From contig CALDSU010000005.1 in assembly GCA_937924525.1 (NCBI GenBank), positions 496,001 through 560,000 of the forward strand: a stretch of 64,000 bases of DNA, written 5' to 3'. Numbering within the stretch: position 1 is the first letter of the stretch; every line of letters starts with the position of its first letter. This DNA is from an uncultured Bryobacteraceae bacterium. Its GTDB lineage: Bacteria; Acidobacteriota; Terriglobia; Bryobacterales; Bryobacteraceae. Of this stretch, positions 1-9,258 are shown one piece after another. Below the pieces are notes generated by a model. It searched no databases. It was not told the DNA's origin and saw only the letters and a program-made list of their open reading frames with translations. Position numbers and translations under genes: made by a program.

Positions 1-2
1 GC

Positions 3-422
3 TATGTGCTCACCGGCCTGCTGGCCATCTGCCGCGAGGCCGAACGCGACCCCAGCCGCATTCCCGAGCGCGAAAGCTTCCGGCAGGCCGCGATCGAAAT
101 CGGCCGCCACACGCTCACGCATCCCGAACTGGCCGCCGTGGCCGGCACCATCGCGGGCGGCGAGTTGCACTACGTGTTTTATCACGCGTGGCTGGGCGCG
201 GAGGTCAGCCGCCTGGCCGGCGACCCCACCCTGCTGAAACCCTTGCTGGGGAAAGTGCGCGAGCAGATGGCGCGCCAGGCGCTGGACGGCAGTTTCCCCA
301 TGGAGATGGGCAGCCTGTGGAGCCAGTATCCGCACACCGTGGTGAGTTACTATGACCCGAAATCGGTGGTTGCTTATATTCCTGTGCTGGAAGCGCGGCT
401 GGCCGCGCTGGAACGGCAGTAG
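3..422 (+). CDS. Probable secreted (alpha/alpha)-toroid polysaccharide-active protein, C-terminal part only
   Basis: The reading frame is open at the left edge, so the N-terminus lies outside the window and only about 139 residues are visible. The C-terminus closely resembles that of the next gene: GGELHYVFYHAWLGAEVSRL here against GGELHFVFYHAWISARVAKF there, and both end in a ...YxPVLxAxL block after an SYY motif. The two are therefore tandem paralogues. The helical, aromatic-rich pattern fits the C-terminal toroid of polysaccharide lyase/hydrolase-like proteins. No catalytic residue can be assigned. Function is inferred only from the complete neighbour. Confidence 0.6.
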   Translation, partial: YVLTGLLAICREAERDPSRIPERESFRQAAIEIGRHTLTHPELAAVAGTIAGGELHYVFYHAWLGAEVSRLAGDPTLLKPLLGKVREQMARQALDGSFPMEMGSLWSQYPHTVVSYYDPKSVVAYIPVLEARLAALERQ

Positions 423-438
423 TCGCGCCACCCCGCTG

Positions 439-2622
439 TTGACGCTGGTCTTGGCGCTGCCGCTGGCCGCGCAGGACGTGGCGAGCGGGCGCATCGTCGA
501 GCGCCACGGACAGGCGCGGACCGCCGCCATCCTCGAACAGGGCGTGCCGGTGCCGCCGATGTCCAGGGACGAAGCCGCCCGGCTCACCTTGGCGCGGAAG
601 GACGGGCGGCCGCTGGCGGCGTTTGTCACGCCGGAGGGCTTCGACGAGCACGGCCGGGTCCGCTGGGTCCGGGTGTGCGCGCGCACGGCGCTGGCGGCCC
701 GCGGCGGGCTCGACGTGGTGCTGCGCCCCGGCGAGACGACCGCGCCGCCCCTTTCTCTGCGCGAAGAAGCCGGAAGCATCGTGGTGGAAAACGAGGGCTA
801 CACGCTGCGCATCTCCGCCCCCGGCTCGATCGAACTGACTCACGCGGGACGCACCCTGCTCGCCGGACCCTGGTCCGTCCAACTGATCTCGGACGCGCGC
901 TCGATCTTGTGGGGCGCCTATTTCCGCGAGTTCACGCCCCTGGGCGTCTCCGTCGAGGACCGCGGACCGCATCATGCGACGCTGCTGCTGCGCGCGCTCT
1001 ACACCAAAAACCAGCGCAAGGCGGTGACCACGCTCGACCAAGGACGGCACTTCGTGTGCGAACTGCGCCTGCACGTGAATAGCCTGTCGCCGGCGATCCG
1101 CTTCGCCTGGCGGCTGACCAATCTCACCGGCGTCAAGATGTGGCTGCAACGTTACGCCCTCGAACTGCCGCTGGCCGCCGGCGCGCGGGCCTTGCCGGGA
1201 TCCACCCCCGGCGTCTTGCGGCTGGGGATTGGCGAATCCGGGCGGCTGGCGGTCAACGCGGATTTCATCGACGACCTGGGCAAAGGCGCGGGCATGCGCG
1301 TCGATGGCCGCCGCCTGCTGCACGGCGGGCTTGACCTGGCGCCGGACGGGGGCGTCAACACCGGCCAAGCGCCCGAGATCCGCCGTCTCTGGTTCCAGGG
1401 AATGTCGCGCACGTTCGAGGGGGCGCTGGTTCCTTCCGGAGACCCATCGAGCGTGCAGCGCCCGGTCGACCTGGTGCTGCCCGCCCAGTATTACAGCGAC
1501 ACCCGGGTCCTGCCGGAGGCCGGCGATCCGGTCACCTTCGGCGAGTTCGCCGAACCGGTTCGCAAAGCCGCCGAGTGGCTGCTGCGCACGCAATGGCGCG
1601 GCACGCTCTGGTGGGGCGAGTGGTATCGCGAATGGGATGAAACCCGCGACATGGGCGTCGAGGAGGCCAGCAACGGCCATAGCGCGCTGGCCCCGCTCTA
1701 TCATTACTGGCGCACCGGCGACGCGCGGTTTCTGGAGTGCGCGCGCCGCTCGTTCTTCTACACCATCGACGTCCAGCTTTCCAAATCTCCGGACGGCGTG
1801 GGGCCCATGTTTCACACGCGGCGCCACCTGTTTGACGAACTGGACTGGATCCACCCCCGGTATCAGCGGGCCACGGGCAGCCTGGTGGCCAGCCACGTCT
1901 TTTTGCATCCCCCGGCCCGCGAGGAAGTGATCCGGACCATCCGTTCGTTCCACGACCGGCTGTTCGTGAACGGAGTGCCGCACGACTGGGACACGAAGAA
2001 CCAGCGGCGCTCCCCTCGCGAAGTGGGCGTGGACACCTCCAACTTCATGGAGGCTCTCACCATGTGCTACCGCGAGACCGGCGACCGGCGGTTTCTGGAG
2101 GATGCGCTCCGCATGAGCCGCTTCACCGCGGCGCGCTTTGCGGTGCGCGGCCAGCGCCCCGGCGACGACTGGAACTGGAATCTGACGAACTACGTGCTCC
2201 GAGGACTGGTGACGCTGTACGAAACCAGCGGCGACGCGCAGGTGCGGGACCTGGCCGCCGCCATCGCCCGGAAAACGGTGGACAACCCCGCCCCGGATGG
2301 CTATCTGCTGAAAGACGGCATCGGCGGCGGCGAACTGCACTTCGTCTTCTATCACGCCTGGATTTCCGCGCGCGTGGCCAAATTTGCGCCGGACGGGGCA
2401 GAGATGGTCGCGAAATTGCTGCCGATCGTCCGGCGGGAAGTCGCCAGGCAGCGCCCGGACGGCCTGTTCAGTCTCGAAAAAGGCGTCGAGGGCGGCCTGC
2501 CCACACGCTGGATCAGCTACTACGAGGCAAAGGCGCTGGTGGGGTATGTCCCCGTGCTGGCGGCGCACCTGCAAGCGGAGCAAGTCCGCGGGCGCGGGGG
2601 AGTATCTTCCGCACGGCAGTGA
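439..2622 (+). CDS. Secreted putative polysaccharide-active protein (exo-rhamnogalacturonan lyase-like architecture)
   Basis: About 727 residues from the TTG at 439, which gives a short hydrophobic signal peptide ending ...LPLAAQ. The in-frame ATG at 352 would overlap the upstream gene by 71 bases, so it is unlikely. The N-terminal half is beta-rich. The C-terminal half, from about residue 380, is helical with repeated aromatic/acidic motifs (WGEWYREWDE, SNGHSALAPLYHYW, WNWNLTNYVLRGL), typical of an (alpha/alpha) toroid. The beta plus toroid order resembles PcRGLX/YetA-type exo-rhamnogalacturonan lyases, but I cannot place catalytic residues and the substrate is unknown. It is a tandem paralogue of the upstream partial gene and converges on the M81 gene 20 bases later. 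Confidence 0.55.
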   Translation: MTLVLALPLAAQDVASGRIVERHGQARTAAILEQGVPVPPMSRDEAARLTLARKDGRPLAAFVTPEGFDEHGRVRWVRVCARTALAARGGLDVVLRPGETTAPPLSLREEAGSIVVENEGYTLRISAPGSIELTHAGRTLLAGPWSVQLISDARSILWGAYFREFTPLGVSVEDRGPHHATLLLRALYTKNQRKAVTTLDQGRHFVCELRLHVNSLSPAIRFAWRLTNLTGVKMWLQRYALELPLAAGARALPGSTPGVLRLGIGESGRLAVNADFIDDLGKGAGMRVDGRRLLHGGLDLAPDGGVNTGQAPEIRRLWFQGMSRTFEGALVPSGDPSSVQRPVDLVLPAQYYSDTRVLPEAGDPVTFGEFAEPVRKAAEWLLRTQWRGTLWWGEWYREWDETRDMGVEEASNGHSALAPLYHYWRTGDARFLECARRSFFYTIDVQLSKSPDGVGPMFHTRRHLFDELDWIHPRYQRATGSLVASHVFLHPPAREEVIRTIRSFHDRLFVNGVPHDWDTKNQRRSPREVGVDTSNFMEALTMCYRETGDRRFLEDALRMSRFTAARFAVRGQRPGDDWNWNLTNYVLRGLVTLYETSGDAQVRDLAAAIARKTVDNPAPDGYLLKDGIGGGELHFVFYHAWISARVAKFAPDGAEMVAKLLPIVRREVARQRPDGLFSLEKGVEGGLPTRWISYYEAKALVGYVPVLAAHLQAEQVRGRGGVSSARQ

Positions 2623-2642
2623 ATCCGCCGCGCGGGTCCTTC

Positions 2643-4181
2643 CTATTCCAACCCGAACAGCGGCCGCCGCACCAGTTTGTAAGTGAACCGCGCCGGATTC
2701 ACCGACGTCACGCCCGGCGTATCCACTTCGATGATGCGCGCGGCGATGGGTTCATAAGCGGCGCGGGGCGCGACCGCGCCCTTCACCGTGAGGATCTTCT
2801 GCCGCTCCGGGTAGATGCCCACGCTGATCAATTGATGGAGGCTGTTGGGGCTGGAGCGGCGCGTCGTCAGCAGCAGCAGGTTCTGGTCGTCGGGGGTCGA
2901 GCCTTCCACTTGAATCACCGCCGCATGGCCCAGGTCGAAGTAACGTCCGCCGCCATGGCGGACCTCCGTTTCCAGGTACTTGCCTTCGTGCAGGGACTTG
3001 ACGCGGCCGCGCACGCGTACGGGCGGACCATGGAGTTGATCCGTCTTGCCGCCCACCTCCATGTCGAACGCCCCGCCAATGCCGGCGCGCATCGCCGCCT
3101 GCACCGCGGCCGGGTCGGCAAGGGTCACCACCCAGCCGGCGGCCTTCTGGCGGAGCAGTTCGCCGAGCAGCGTCGTGCCGTCGCCCGCCGAGCCCCCGCC
3201 GATGTTATCGCCCAGATCCATGAGCGCGACGGGAAACCGGTTGTTTTCCCTCGCCTGGCGGACGGCCGCGGCCGCGTCAGGCAGCCGCAGGACAATCTGG
3301 TCGCGCGTCGCCCAAAGCATATCCGAGAGGCGTCTGGCCTCGCGCTCCGCCAGGGCGCGGTCGTTGTCGGTCACCACCACCACGCTCGGACCCATGTACG
3401 GCACATCGGCGTACTGGTAGCCGCCGGACACGCTCACCGCCAGGAACCGGGGATCCTGCTCCAGCCTGCGGCTCTCCTCGGTGATTGGCAGCAGCGGCGG
3501 GCGCTTCGTGTACTGAAACACGATGTTATACACCATGGGAGGTTTCGCCACCACTTGCACGGGCTTCACCTTGCCGCTCAAGGTGGCGGCCATGATGCGG
3601 GCGGCCTGTATCCCGCGCTCGTGCGTGTCGATGTGCGGATTCTCCTTGAAGGTGATCAGCGCGGTGGACAGCGCGACGATTTCCGGCGTGACATTGGCGT
3701 GGAAGTCGTGCGTCACCACCACGGGCGTCTGCGGTCCCACCGCCTCGCGCACCCGCCGGACCAGTTCCGTGTCGCCGTGGGGAAAGGTCTCCACCACCAA
3801 GGCGCCGTGCAGCGCCAGCAGCACGCCGTCCACGCGCGGCGCCGAACGGATCGATTCCAGCAGTTCGCCGCTCAACGTTTCGAACGCTTCGGCGGTCACC
3901 GGACCCTTCGGCGTGGCCTGACACACCAGGCCGGGATAGAGATCCAGGCCATACTGGCGCGCTCCTTCCACGTAGCCGCTCACGGTGTCGTGGCTGCGCG
4001 CCCAATCCCGGAGCACCTGGTCGCGCGGGGTGCGGGGGCGCTTGACAAAATCGGCCAGTTCGGTTCGGGCCGGATTGAAGGACGCGGACTCGTGACTGAT
4101 TCCGGCGACGACGATCATCGGACGAGGGGACTGCGCGGCGGCCAGAGCGCCACAGGCCAGAAAGACAAGAGCGGTACGCAT
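2643..4181 (-). CDS. M81 family metallopeptidase (MlrC/microcystinase-like), secreted
   Basis: A 512-residue protein with a signal peptide (MRTALVFLACGALAAAQ). The M81 family, named after MlrC of the microcystin degradation pathway, comprises zinc-dependent hydrolases acting on small peptides or amides. Family motifs visible in order are GISHESASFNP (His30), LLALHGA (121-127), THDFHAN (157-163) and DTHERG (185-190); the His/Asp residues in these are the expected metal ligands. The C-terminal half carries the MDLGDNIGGGSAGDG block of the second MlrC domain. The physiological substrate is unknown; family membership alone does not imply microcystin degradation. It is the last gene of a minus-strand run, 30 bases after the ABC adaptor gene. 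Confidence 0.85.
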   Translation of the reverse strand: MRTALVFLACGALAAAQSPRPMIVVAGISHESASFNPARTELADFVKRPRTPRDQVLRDWARSHDTVSGYVEGARQYGLDLYPGLVCQATPKGPVTAEAFETLSGELLESIRSAPRVDGVLLALHGALVVETFPHGDTELVRRVREAVGPQTPVVVTHDFHANVTPEIVALSTALITFKENPHIDTHERGIQAARIMAATLSGKVKPVQVVAKPPMVYNIVFQYTKRPPLLPITEESRRLEQDPRFLAVSVSGGYQYADVPYMGPSVVVVTDNDRALAEREARRLSDMLWATRDQIVLRLPDAAAAVRQARENNRFPVALMDLGDNIGGGSAGDGTTLLGELLRQKAAGWVVTLADPAAVQAAMRAGIGGAFDMEVGGKTDQLHGPPVRVRGRVKSLHEGKYLETEVRHGGGRYFDLGHAAVIQVEGSTPDDQNLLLLTTRRSSPNSLHQLISVGIYPERQKILTVKGAVAPRAAYEPIAARIIEVDTPGVTSVNPARFTYKLVRRPLFGLE

Positions 4182-4211
4182 GGGGCCAATCGCCCCAAAT
4201 TATCACGCTGA

Positions 4212-5423
4212 TTACGGCGTGGCGGAGCGCCGGGCCACCACCTTGCCCTCGTCGATGGTGTCGTCGGGGCGCGCGATCACCCATTCGCCTTCCTTCAGCC
4301 CGGCCAGGATCTCGGCGGCCTGGCCGTTGCGCTGGCCGACTTCCACCCGCCGCCGCCGGGCCCGGTTCTCTTCGACGGCGAACACGGCCCAACTGTCCTG
4401 GTGGCGAAACAGCGAGCCGGCCGGCACCTGCAACACGTCCTGGCTCTCCCAAAGCACGAAGCTGGCCTCGACACGGTAGCCGTCGCCGAGCCGTTCCCAC
4501 TCTTGCGGCGGGGAGGTGATATCGACCAGCACGCGCACCCGCTGTTCCTCGACGCCCAGGGCGGAGATCTTGGTGAACGCCACAGGTTCGATCCGGCGCA
4601 CCCGCCCTTCGAGCGGCTGCGGTCCACCCCAGCGGGAGAACAGCACCCGTCCTCCGGGCGGAATCCGGACGGCGTCGGCGGAAAGGACTTCCACCTCGAC
4701 TTCCAGGGCGCGGGCATTGCCAATCTCTACCAAGGGTTCGCCGGGCGTGACCGCGCCCTCGCTTTCCCGGATCACCCGCAGGACTCGTCCGGCCGCCGGA
4801 GCGCGCACCACGACGGTTTCGCCAGACACGCTGGCCGGCGGCGGGGCGGCCGCCGAGTAACGGAGCGCGGCGCGCGCCGCCTCGAGTTCGCCCCGAGCCT
4901 GTTCCACCACGTGATCGGCCGAAGCGCGCGCCGCCCGGACACGCCGCGCCTCGGTGGCCGTCTTGTCCAGCGCTTCCCGCGCCAGGTCGCCGGACTGGTG
5001 CAACCGCTCCACGCGGGCGAGTTGCCCTTCCCAGTAGGCTTCCTCGGCCGCGGCGGCGCGCGCCCGCTCCTCGGCCGCGCGCAGGGCGGCCTCAGCAGCG
5101 GCAACCCGCGCTTCCGCTTCCGCCCGGCTGCGCGTATCCAGCACCACCGCCCGCGGCGGCTCCAGTTCATACAGCGCGGTCCCCTGCGCGACCGCGTCTC
5201 CCACCTTAAAGCGCAGCCTCCGCGCGTATCCGGCCACGGGCGCGGACACCACGTAACGGTCGATCACCCGCGTCTTGCCTTCTTCCTCCACCGTCACGCG
5301 CAAGGGCGCGCGGACCACCTCGGCGAACTCGGCCGGCGCCGGCGGTTTGCGGTACCCGTAAGCGATCACCAGCACCGCCGCCACCAGCGTTCCCAGTAGC
5401 CAGGACCATCTTCTCCACGCCAC
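4212..5423 (-). CDS. HlyD/RND-type periplasmic adaptor subunit of an ABC exporter
   Basis: A 403-residue membrane-fusion protein. One N-terminal membrane anchor spans about residues 8-22, followed by a half-lipoyl/barrel segment (VSAPVAGYARRLRFKVGDAV), a long Ala/Glu/Arg-rich coiled-coil hairpin at about 95-200, the second half-lipoyl segment (VRAPAAGRVLRV), and a C-terminal beta-barrel and membrane-proximal domain. It would bridge the inner-membrane permease to an outer-membrane channel. It lies 6 bases downstream of the permease gene and 376 bases of coding sequence order links it to the ATPase, so the three genes form one MacAB/DevBCA-like efflux unit. No outer-membrane partner is adjacent. 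Substrate unknown. Confidence 0.85.
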   Translation of the reverse strand: MAWRRWSWLLGTLVAAVLVIAYGYRKPPAPAEFAEVVRAPLRVTVEEEGKTRVIDRYVVSAPVAGYARRLRFKVGDAVAQGTALYELEPPRAVVLDTRSRAEAEARVAAAEAALRAAEERARAAAAEEAYWEGQLARVERLHQSGDLAREALDKTATEARRVRAARASADHVVEQARGELEAARAALRYSAAAPPPASVSGETVVVRAPAAGRVLRVIRESEGAVTPGEPLVEIGNARALEVEVEVLSADAVRIPPGGRVLFSRWGGPQPLEGRVRRIEPVAFTKISALGVEEQRVRVLVDITSPPQEWERLGDGYRVEASFVLWESQDVLQVPAGSLFRHQDSWAVFAVEENRARRRRVEVGQRNGQAAEILAGLKEGEWVIARPDDTIDEGKVVARRSATP

Positions 5424-5429
5424 GCCGAT

Positions 5430-7793
5430 TCACTCCCTCGCTTTCAGGACCGCCACCAAGTCCAGATGGTCCAGTTTCCGCCGCACCGCGATGCCTGACA
5501 GCAGCGCCGCCACCAGCACCACCGTCGCGGCGAAAGAATAGGTGGACGGCCGAATCACCACCGGGGCGCGAAACAAATCCGTCTGCATGTTGGCGATCAT
5601 CACCGCGCTCAACTGGCGCCCGATCACGCAACCCACGGGCAGCGCCAGCAGCGTCAGCAGCGCCAGTTCCCCCAGCAGGATGAAGGAGATCTCTCCGCGG
5701 GTGAAGCCCAGCACGCGCAGGCTGGCCAGTTCGCGGCTGCGCTCGCTGAGCGTCACGCGCGCGCTGTTGTAGACCACGCCCAAGGCGATGGTCGCCGCCA
5801 GGATGGTGTTGACAAAGGCGAAGATCAGCATCTGCCGGGCCATGGTTTCGTAGAAGTTCTGGAAGGCGTTCTCGCGCATGGCCGCGCCGGCCACGCGCGG
5901 CATCTGCTTCAGCTTGTCGAGAATCGCAGGGCGGGCCGGCCGCTGGGCGGTCAGGTAGACGCCGGAGATGAGCGGACCCTCGCGCATCATGCGGTTCAGC
6001 GCCTCCAGGTCCATGTACGCGGAGACGCCGATGAATTCGTTCACCAGGCCGGCCACGGTGGCCTCCCGCACGGGCCGGTTGCCTTCCATGACTTCGATCG
6101 TGAGTCGGTCGCCCACCCCGATGCCCAGGATCTTCGCCAGGTAGTCGGTCAGGACCACGCCTTGCGGCGGCAGCGCCACGGGCTGGAGCCGGGTGTCAAG
6201 CAGGCGATACAAGCGGTTTCCCGCGGGAACGCCGCGCACGGCAGTCCGGTACGTGCGATGCCCGAAGCGCAGGCGCGCCGGCACGCTGCGGAAGGGCTCC
6301 ACCTCCTCGACGCCTTCCAAACGCGCCAGGGTGAACATGGCTTTGGGCGACGCGGGCTCGACGAAAGTCACCGTGATATCGTCGCGCTGCGCCAGGCGGA
6401 ACTGCACGTCCACCATGAAGTCCACCGAGTCCTTGAAGAAGCCGCCCACCACCAACACCGCGCAGGCGAAGGCGATGCCGATCACCGACAGCGCCGCTTT
6501 CAACGGCCGCCGCTCCAGGTTGCGGACGATCATGCGCGTGGGCTGATCCAGCCAGCGCCGCAGGCCGAACCGCTCCACCGCACTGACCCGGTACTTGGCG
6601 GGCGCCGCCGGCTTCATCGCCTCGGCGGGCGGCACGCGCGCCGCCCGCAGCACCGACCATAACGTGCCGGCGACCGCCGCCGCCGCGCTGATCAGCACCG
6701 CCGTGATCGCCAGCGCCGGGCGCAGTTGGTACAGCATGAACGGAAACCGGTAGAAGTCCCGGTACATCGTGGTGAGACCACTGCCCAGCCAGACTCCCGC
6801 CGCGATGCCCAGAGCCGATCCCAGCAGCACAATCAGCAGCACGAACTTGACGTAATGCAGCACGACGTCCACGGTGGAATAGCCGAACGCCTTGAGGATG
6901 GCCACCTGCTCCCGCTGGGTATCGATCAGGCGGGTCACCACCACGTTCAACAGAAAGGCCGCCACGCCCAGGAAGATCACCGGAAACATGATGGCCATCT
7001 GGCGGAGCCCGCGAAACTCCTCCGACAGGTAGCGGTGCGAAATCTGGTCCTTGCGGCTATATGCGCCCAGCCCGCCGTAACGCGCCAGCGCCTGATCCAT
7101 GCGCTCGATGACCAGGGCGGGATCCGCGCCCTTCACCAACTGGACCGTCACCTCGTTGAAGGCGCCTTTCATGTCGCTGGCCGCTTCCAGTTGCTCGCGC
7201 GACATCCACAGGATGCCGTAGGTGCGGAAATCGGGAATAATGGCGCCCGGCTGCAACTGGTAGATGAACTCCGGCGACAGCGCGATGCCCACGATGGTCA
7301 GGCCCTTTTTGCGGCCGCGAATCGTGGCCGAGAGGCGGTCGCCTGGCTGAAAGCGGTGCGCGGCGGCGAAGGCCTCGCTGACCACCACCTCGTTGTCGCG
7401 CCCGGGTTCGACCAGCCGGCCTTGCTTCAGATACAACTGGTTGAGGAGGGGACGCCCGTGCGCCGGCAAAGATAAGATCTGCGCCGTCACCGGGTCCTCG
7501 AAGCCTTCGATATCGATGCTCGCCGCCGCCGTGACTCGTGTTTCCACAAGTTGAACGCCTTCGATCGCTTCGATCTGTAAGCGCACGGGCTCCGGCGCGC
7601 GCTTGAGCGCCGAGAAAACCTCCGCGAAGCGGTAGTCGCGGTAGTACGCCGCTTGCGTCACGGTCAAGGCCTCCAGCGTGCTCAGCGACATGACGAACGT
7701 CGCCACGCCGCTGGCGATCACCAGCGCAATGGCCGTGGCTTGCCCTTTCATCCACCACAGGTCGCGAAACAGCTTTCGGTTGAGCGCCAGCAT
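5430..7793 (-). CDS. FtsX-family ABC transporter permease with two FtsX domains
   Basis: A 787-residue inner-membrane protein. Both halves share one plan: an N-terminal membrane segment, a periplasmic MacB-PCD-like domain, and three further membrane helices. The first FtsX domain lies near residues 265-385 (MAIMFPVIFLGVAAFLLNVVV and following); the second fills the C-terminal 120 residues (LGVVYNSARVTLSERSRELASLRVLG). The ERSRELASLRVLGFT stretch is the cytoplasmic coupling segment typical of MacB/LolC-type permeases. Such mechanotransmission transporters drive extrusion from the periplasm rather than moving substrate through the membrane themselves. The gene starts 6 bases after the ATPase stop codon. 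Confidence 0.87.
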   Translation of the reverse strand: MLALNRKLFRDLWWMKGQATAIALVIASGVATFVMSLSTLEALTVTQAAYYRDYRFAEVFSALKRAPEPVRLQIEAIEGVQLVETRVTAAASIDIEGFEDPVTAQILSLPAHGRPLLNQLYLKQGRLVEPGRDNEVVVSEAFAAAHRFQPGDRLSATIRGRKKGLTIVGIALSPEFIYQLQPGAIIPDFRTYGILWMSREQLEAASDMKGAFNEVTVQLVKGADPALVIERMDQALARYGGLGAYSRKDQISHRYLSEEFRGLRQMAIMFPVIFLGVAAFLLNVVVTRLIDTQREQVAILKAFGYSTVDVVLHYVKFVLLIVLLGSALGIAAGVWLGSGLTTMYRDFYRFPFMLYQLRPALAITAVLISAAAAVAGTLWSVLRAARVPPAEAMKPAAPAKYRVSAVERFGLRRWLDQPTRMIVRNLERRPLKAALSVIGIAFACAVLVVGGFFKDSVDFMVDVQFRLAQRDDITVTFVEPASPKAMFTLARLEGVEEVEPFRSVPARLRFGHRTYRTAVRGVPAGNRLYRLLDTRLQPVALPPQGVVLTDYLAKILGIGVGDRLTIEVMEGNRPVREATVAGLVNEFIGVSAYMDLEALNRMMREGPLISGVYLTAQRPARPAILDKLKQMPRVAGAAMRENAFQNFYETMARQMLIFAFVNTILAATIALGVVYNSARVTLSERSRELASLRVLGFTRGEISFILLGELALLTLLALPVGCVIGRQLSAVMIANMQTDLFRAPVVIRPSTYSFAATVVLVAALLSGIAVRRKLDHLDLVAVLKARE

Positions 7794-7799
7794 GTCCGG

Positions 7800-8513
7800 T
7801 CACCAGTGCAGTTCGTGCGGGCTCCGCTTGCTCGCATTGCGTTCGAGCGTCGTGATGTGGCCGTCGCTCAGGTGAATCACGCGGTCGGCCATTTCCGCGA
7901 TGCTGGCGTTGTGCGTGATCACCGCGGTGGTGGTGCCCAGGTCGCGGTTGACGCGCTCCAGCGCCTCCAGCACCAGCACTCCGGTGGCCGAATCGAGCGC
8001 GCCGGTCGGCTCGTCGCAGAGCAGGACCGCCGGGTTCTTGGCGATGGCGCGGGCGATGGCCACGCGCTGTTGCTCGCCGCCGGAGAGTTGGGAGGGGAAA
8101 TGATCCATCCGCTCGGCCAGACCCACCAAGGCGAGCGCGTCCTCGGGTTTCATGGGTTGCCGGGCGATTTCCGTCACGGTCGCCACGTTCTCCCGGGCCG
8201 TCAGCGACGGGATCAGATTGTAGAACTGAAAGACGAAGCCGACGTGATAGCGGCGGTATTCGGTGAGTTCGCGGTCGCTGGCCCCGGTGAGTTCCTTGCC
8301 GTGATAGCTGACGTGGCCGGAGGTGGCGCGATCCAGTCCGCCCAGGATGTTCAGGAGCGTGGACTTGCCGCTGCCCGACGGGCCGAGGAGCACGACGAAT
8401 TCGCCGGGATACAAATCGAGATCGATCCCGCGGAGCGCGTGGACCTCGATTTCGCCCATGCGGTAAATCTTCGTGAGCCCGCGGGCCGTGAAGACTGTGT
8501 CGTGTTCCGCCAC
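7800..8513 (-). CDS. ABC transporter ATP-binding protein (MacB/LolD family)
   Basis: A 237-residue ATPase subunit. All canonical motifs are present: Walker [10 protein letters not shown] (44-52), Q-loop Gln96 in [11 protein letters not shown] signature LSGGEQQR (143-150), Walker B VLLCDEP (163-169) with the catalytic Glu, and the H-loop His in VITHNAS. Length and motifs match the LolD/MacB ATPases that energise FtsX-type permeases. It is the first gene of the ATPase-permease-adaptor operon. The upstream gene msrA ends 34 bases away on the same strand and could be co-transcribed. Confidence 0.92.
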   Translation of the reverse strand: MAEHDTVFTARGLTKIYRMGEIEVHALRGIDLDLYPGEFVVLLGPSGSGKSTLLNILGGLDRATSGHVSYHGKELTGASDRELTEYRRYHVGFVFQFYNLIPSLTARENVATVTEIARQPMKPEDALALVGLAERMDHFPSQLSGGEQQRVAIARAIAKNPAVLLCDEPTGALDSATGVLVLEALERVNRDLGTTTAVITHNASIAEMADRVIHLSDGHITTLERNASKRSPHELHW

Positions 8514-8547
8514 AGAAAGCCCGCTTTTCAGTGTAGCGGGCGCCGCC

Positions 8548-9219
8548 TTACTTTCGCTTGCGGACGCAGCCCGGGAACATCTTCTTCAGCTTTTGCACCT
8601 TTGGGTCGGAGACATGAATGATGTACGGGTTGTGCCGGTTGTTGACGGCGTAGTCCTGATGGTAGGCCTCCGCCGTATAGAACTGGTCGAGCTTGGTCAC
8701 CTGCGTCACGATGGGGGCGCGGAACACCTTGGCCGCGTTTAGTTGCTGGATGTAGGCCTCCGCGATGCGCTGCTGTTCGGCGTCCGTGTAGAAGATCGCG
8801 GAACGGTACTGCGGGCCGACGTCGTTGCCCTGGCGGTTCAGCGTGGTAGGATCGTGCGCCACGCTGAAAAAGATCTTGAGCAACTGGCCGTAGGTGATCT
8901 TCGAGGGGTCGTAGGTAATCAGGATCGCCTCGGCGTGGCCCGTCCGCCCGGTCGACACGACATCGTAGCGGGCGGTCTCTTTGGTTCCTCCGCTATAGCC
9001 CGAAATCACATCCTCGACCCCCTCGACGATTTCGAAAACGGCCTCCGTGCACCAGAAGCATCCGCCGGCGAGTACGGCGGTGCTTTTGCCGGGGGACGGC
9101 GCCAGTTTGGCGTCCACGGCGGGATCCGGGAATTCCGTGGCGGCGTGAGACATGGTCCAGCAACCTCCAAAAAGAGCCAGCAAATAGATGGGATACCGCG
9201 CGGAGAGACTCCGAATCAT
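8548..9219 (-). CDS. msrA: Peptide-methionine (S)-S-oxide reductase MsrA, probably exported
   Basis: A 223-residue protein that reduces methionine-S-sulfoxide in proteins. The catalytic motif GGCFWC starts at residue 52, making Cys54 the nucleophile; the family signature continues with [21 protein letters not shown] Cys near the C-terminus ([10 protein letters not shown]) is a plausible resolving residue. The first 25 residues ([26 protein letters not shown]) look like a signal peptide, and the Cys in LFGGC could also be read as a loose lipobox. The enzyme would therefore act in the periplasm. An internal Met at 23 would give a cytoplasmic form, so localisation is an inference. Confidence 0.93.
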   Translation of the reverse strand: MIRSLSARYPIYLLALFGGCWTMSHAATEFPDPAVDAKLAPSPGKSTAVLAGGCFWCTEAVFEIVEGVEDVISGYSGGTKETARYDVVSTGRTGHAEAILITYDPSKITYGQLLKIFFSVAHDPTTLNRQGNDVGPQYRSAIFYTDAEQQRIAEAYIQQLNAAKVFRAPIVTQVTKLDQFYTAEAYHQDYAVNNRHNPYIIHVSDPKVQKLKKMFPGCVRKRK

Positions 9220-9258
9220 AACATTTACCAGTACCAGTATGCCTTGCGAGGGCGCCGG

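Noticed and set aside
205-2583. Long open frame antisense to the toroid-type gene
   Set aside because: Composition is typical of a shadow frame and it also overlaps the start of the upstream gene; no domain seen.
9220-9258. Short direct repeats TACCAG in the msrA upstream region
   Set aside because: Only a few 6-base copies with no symmetric arrangement; too little to call an operator.
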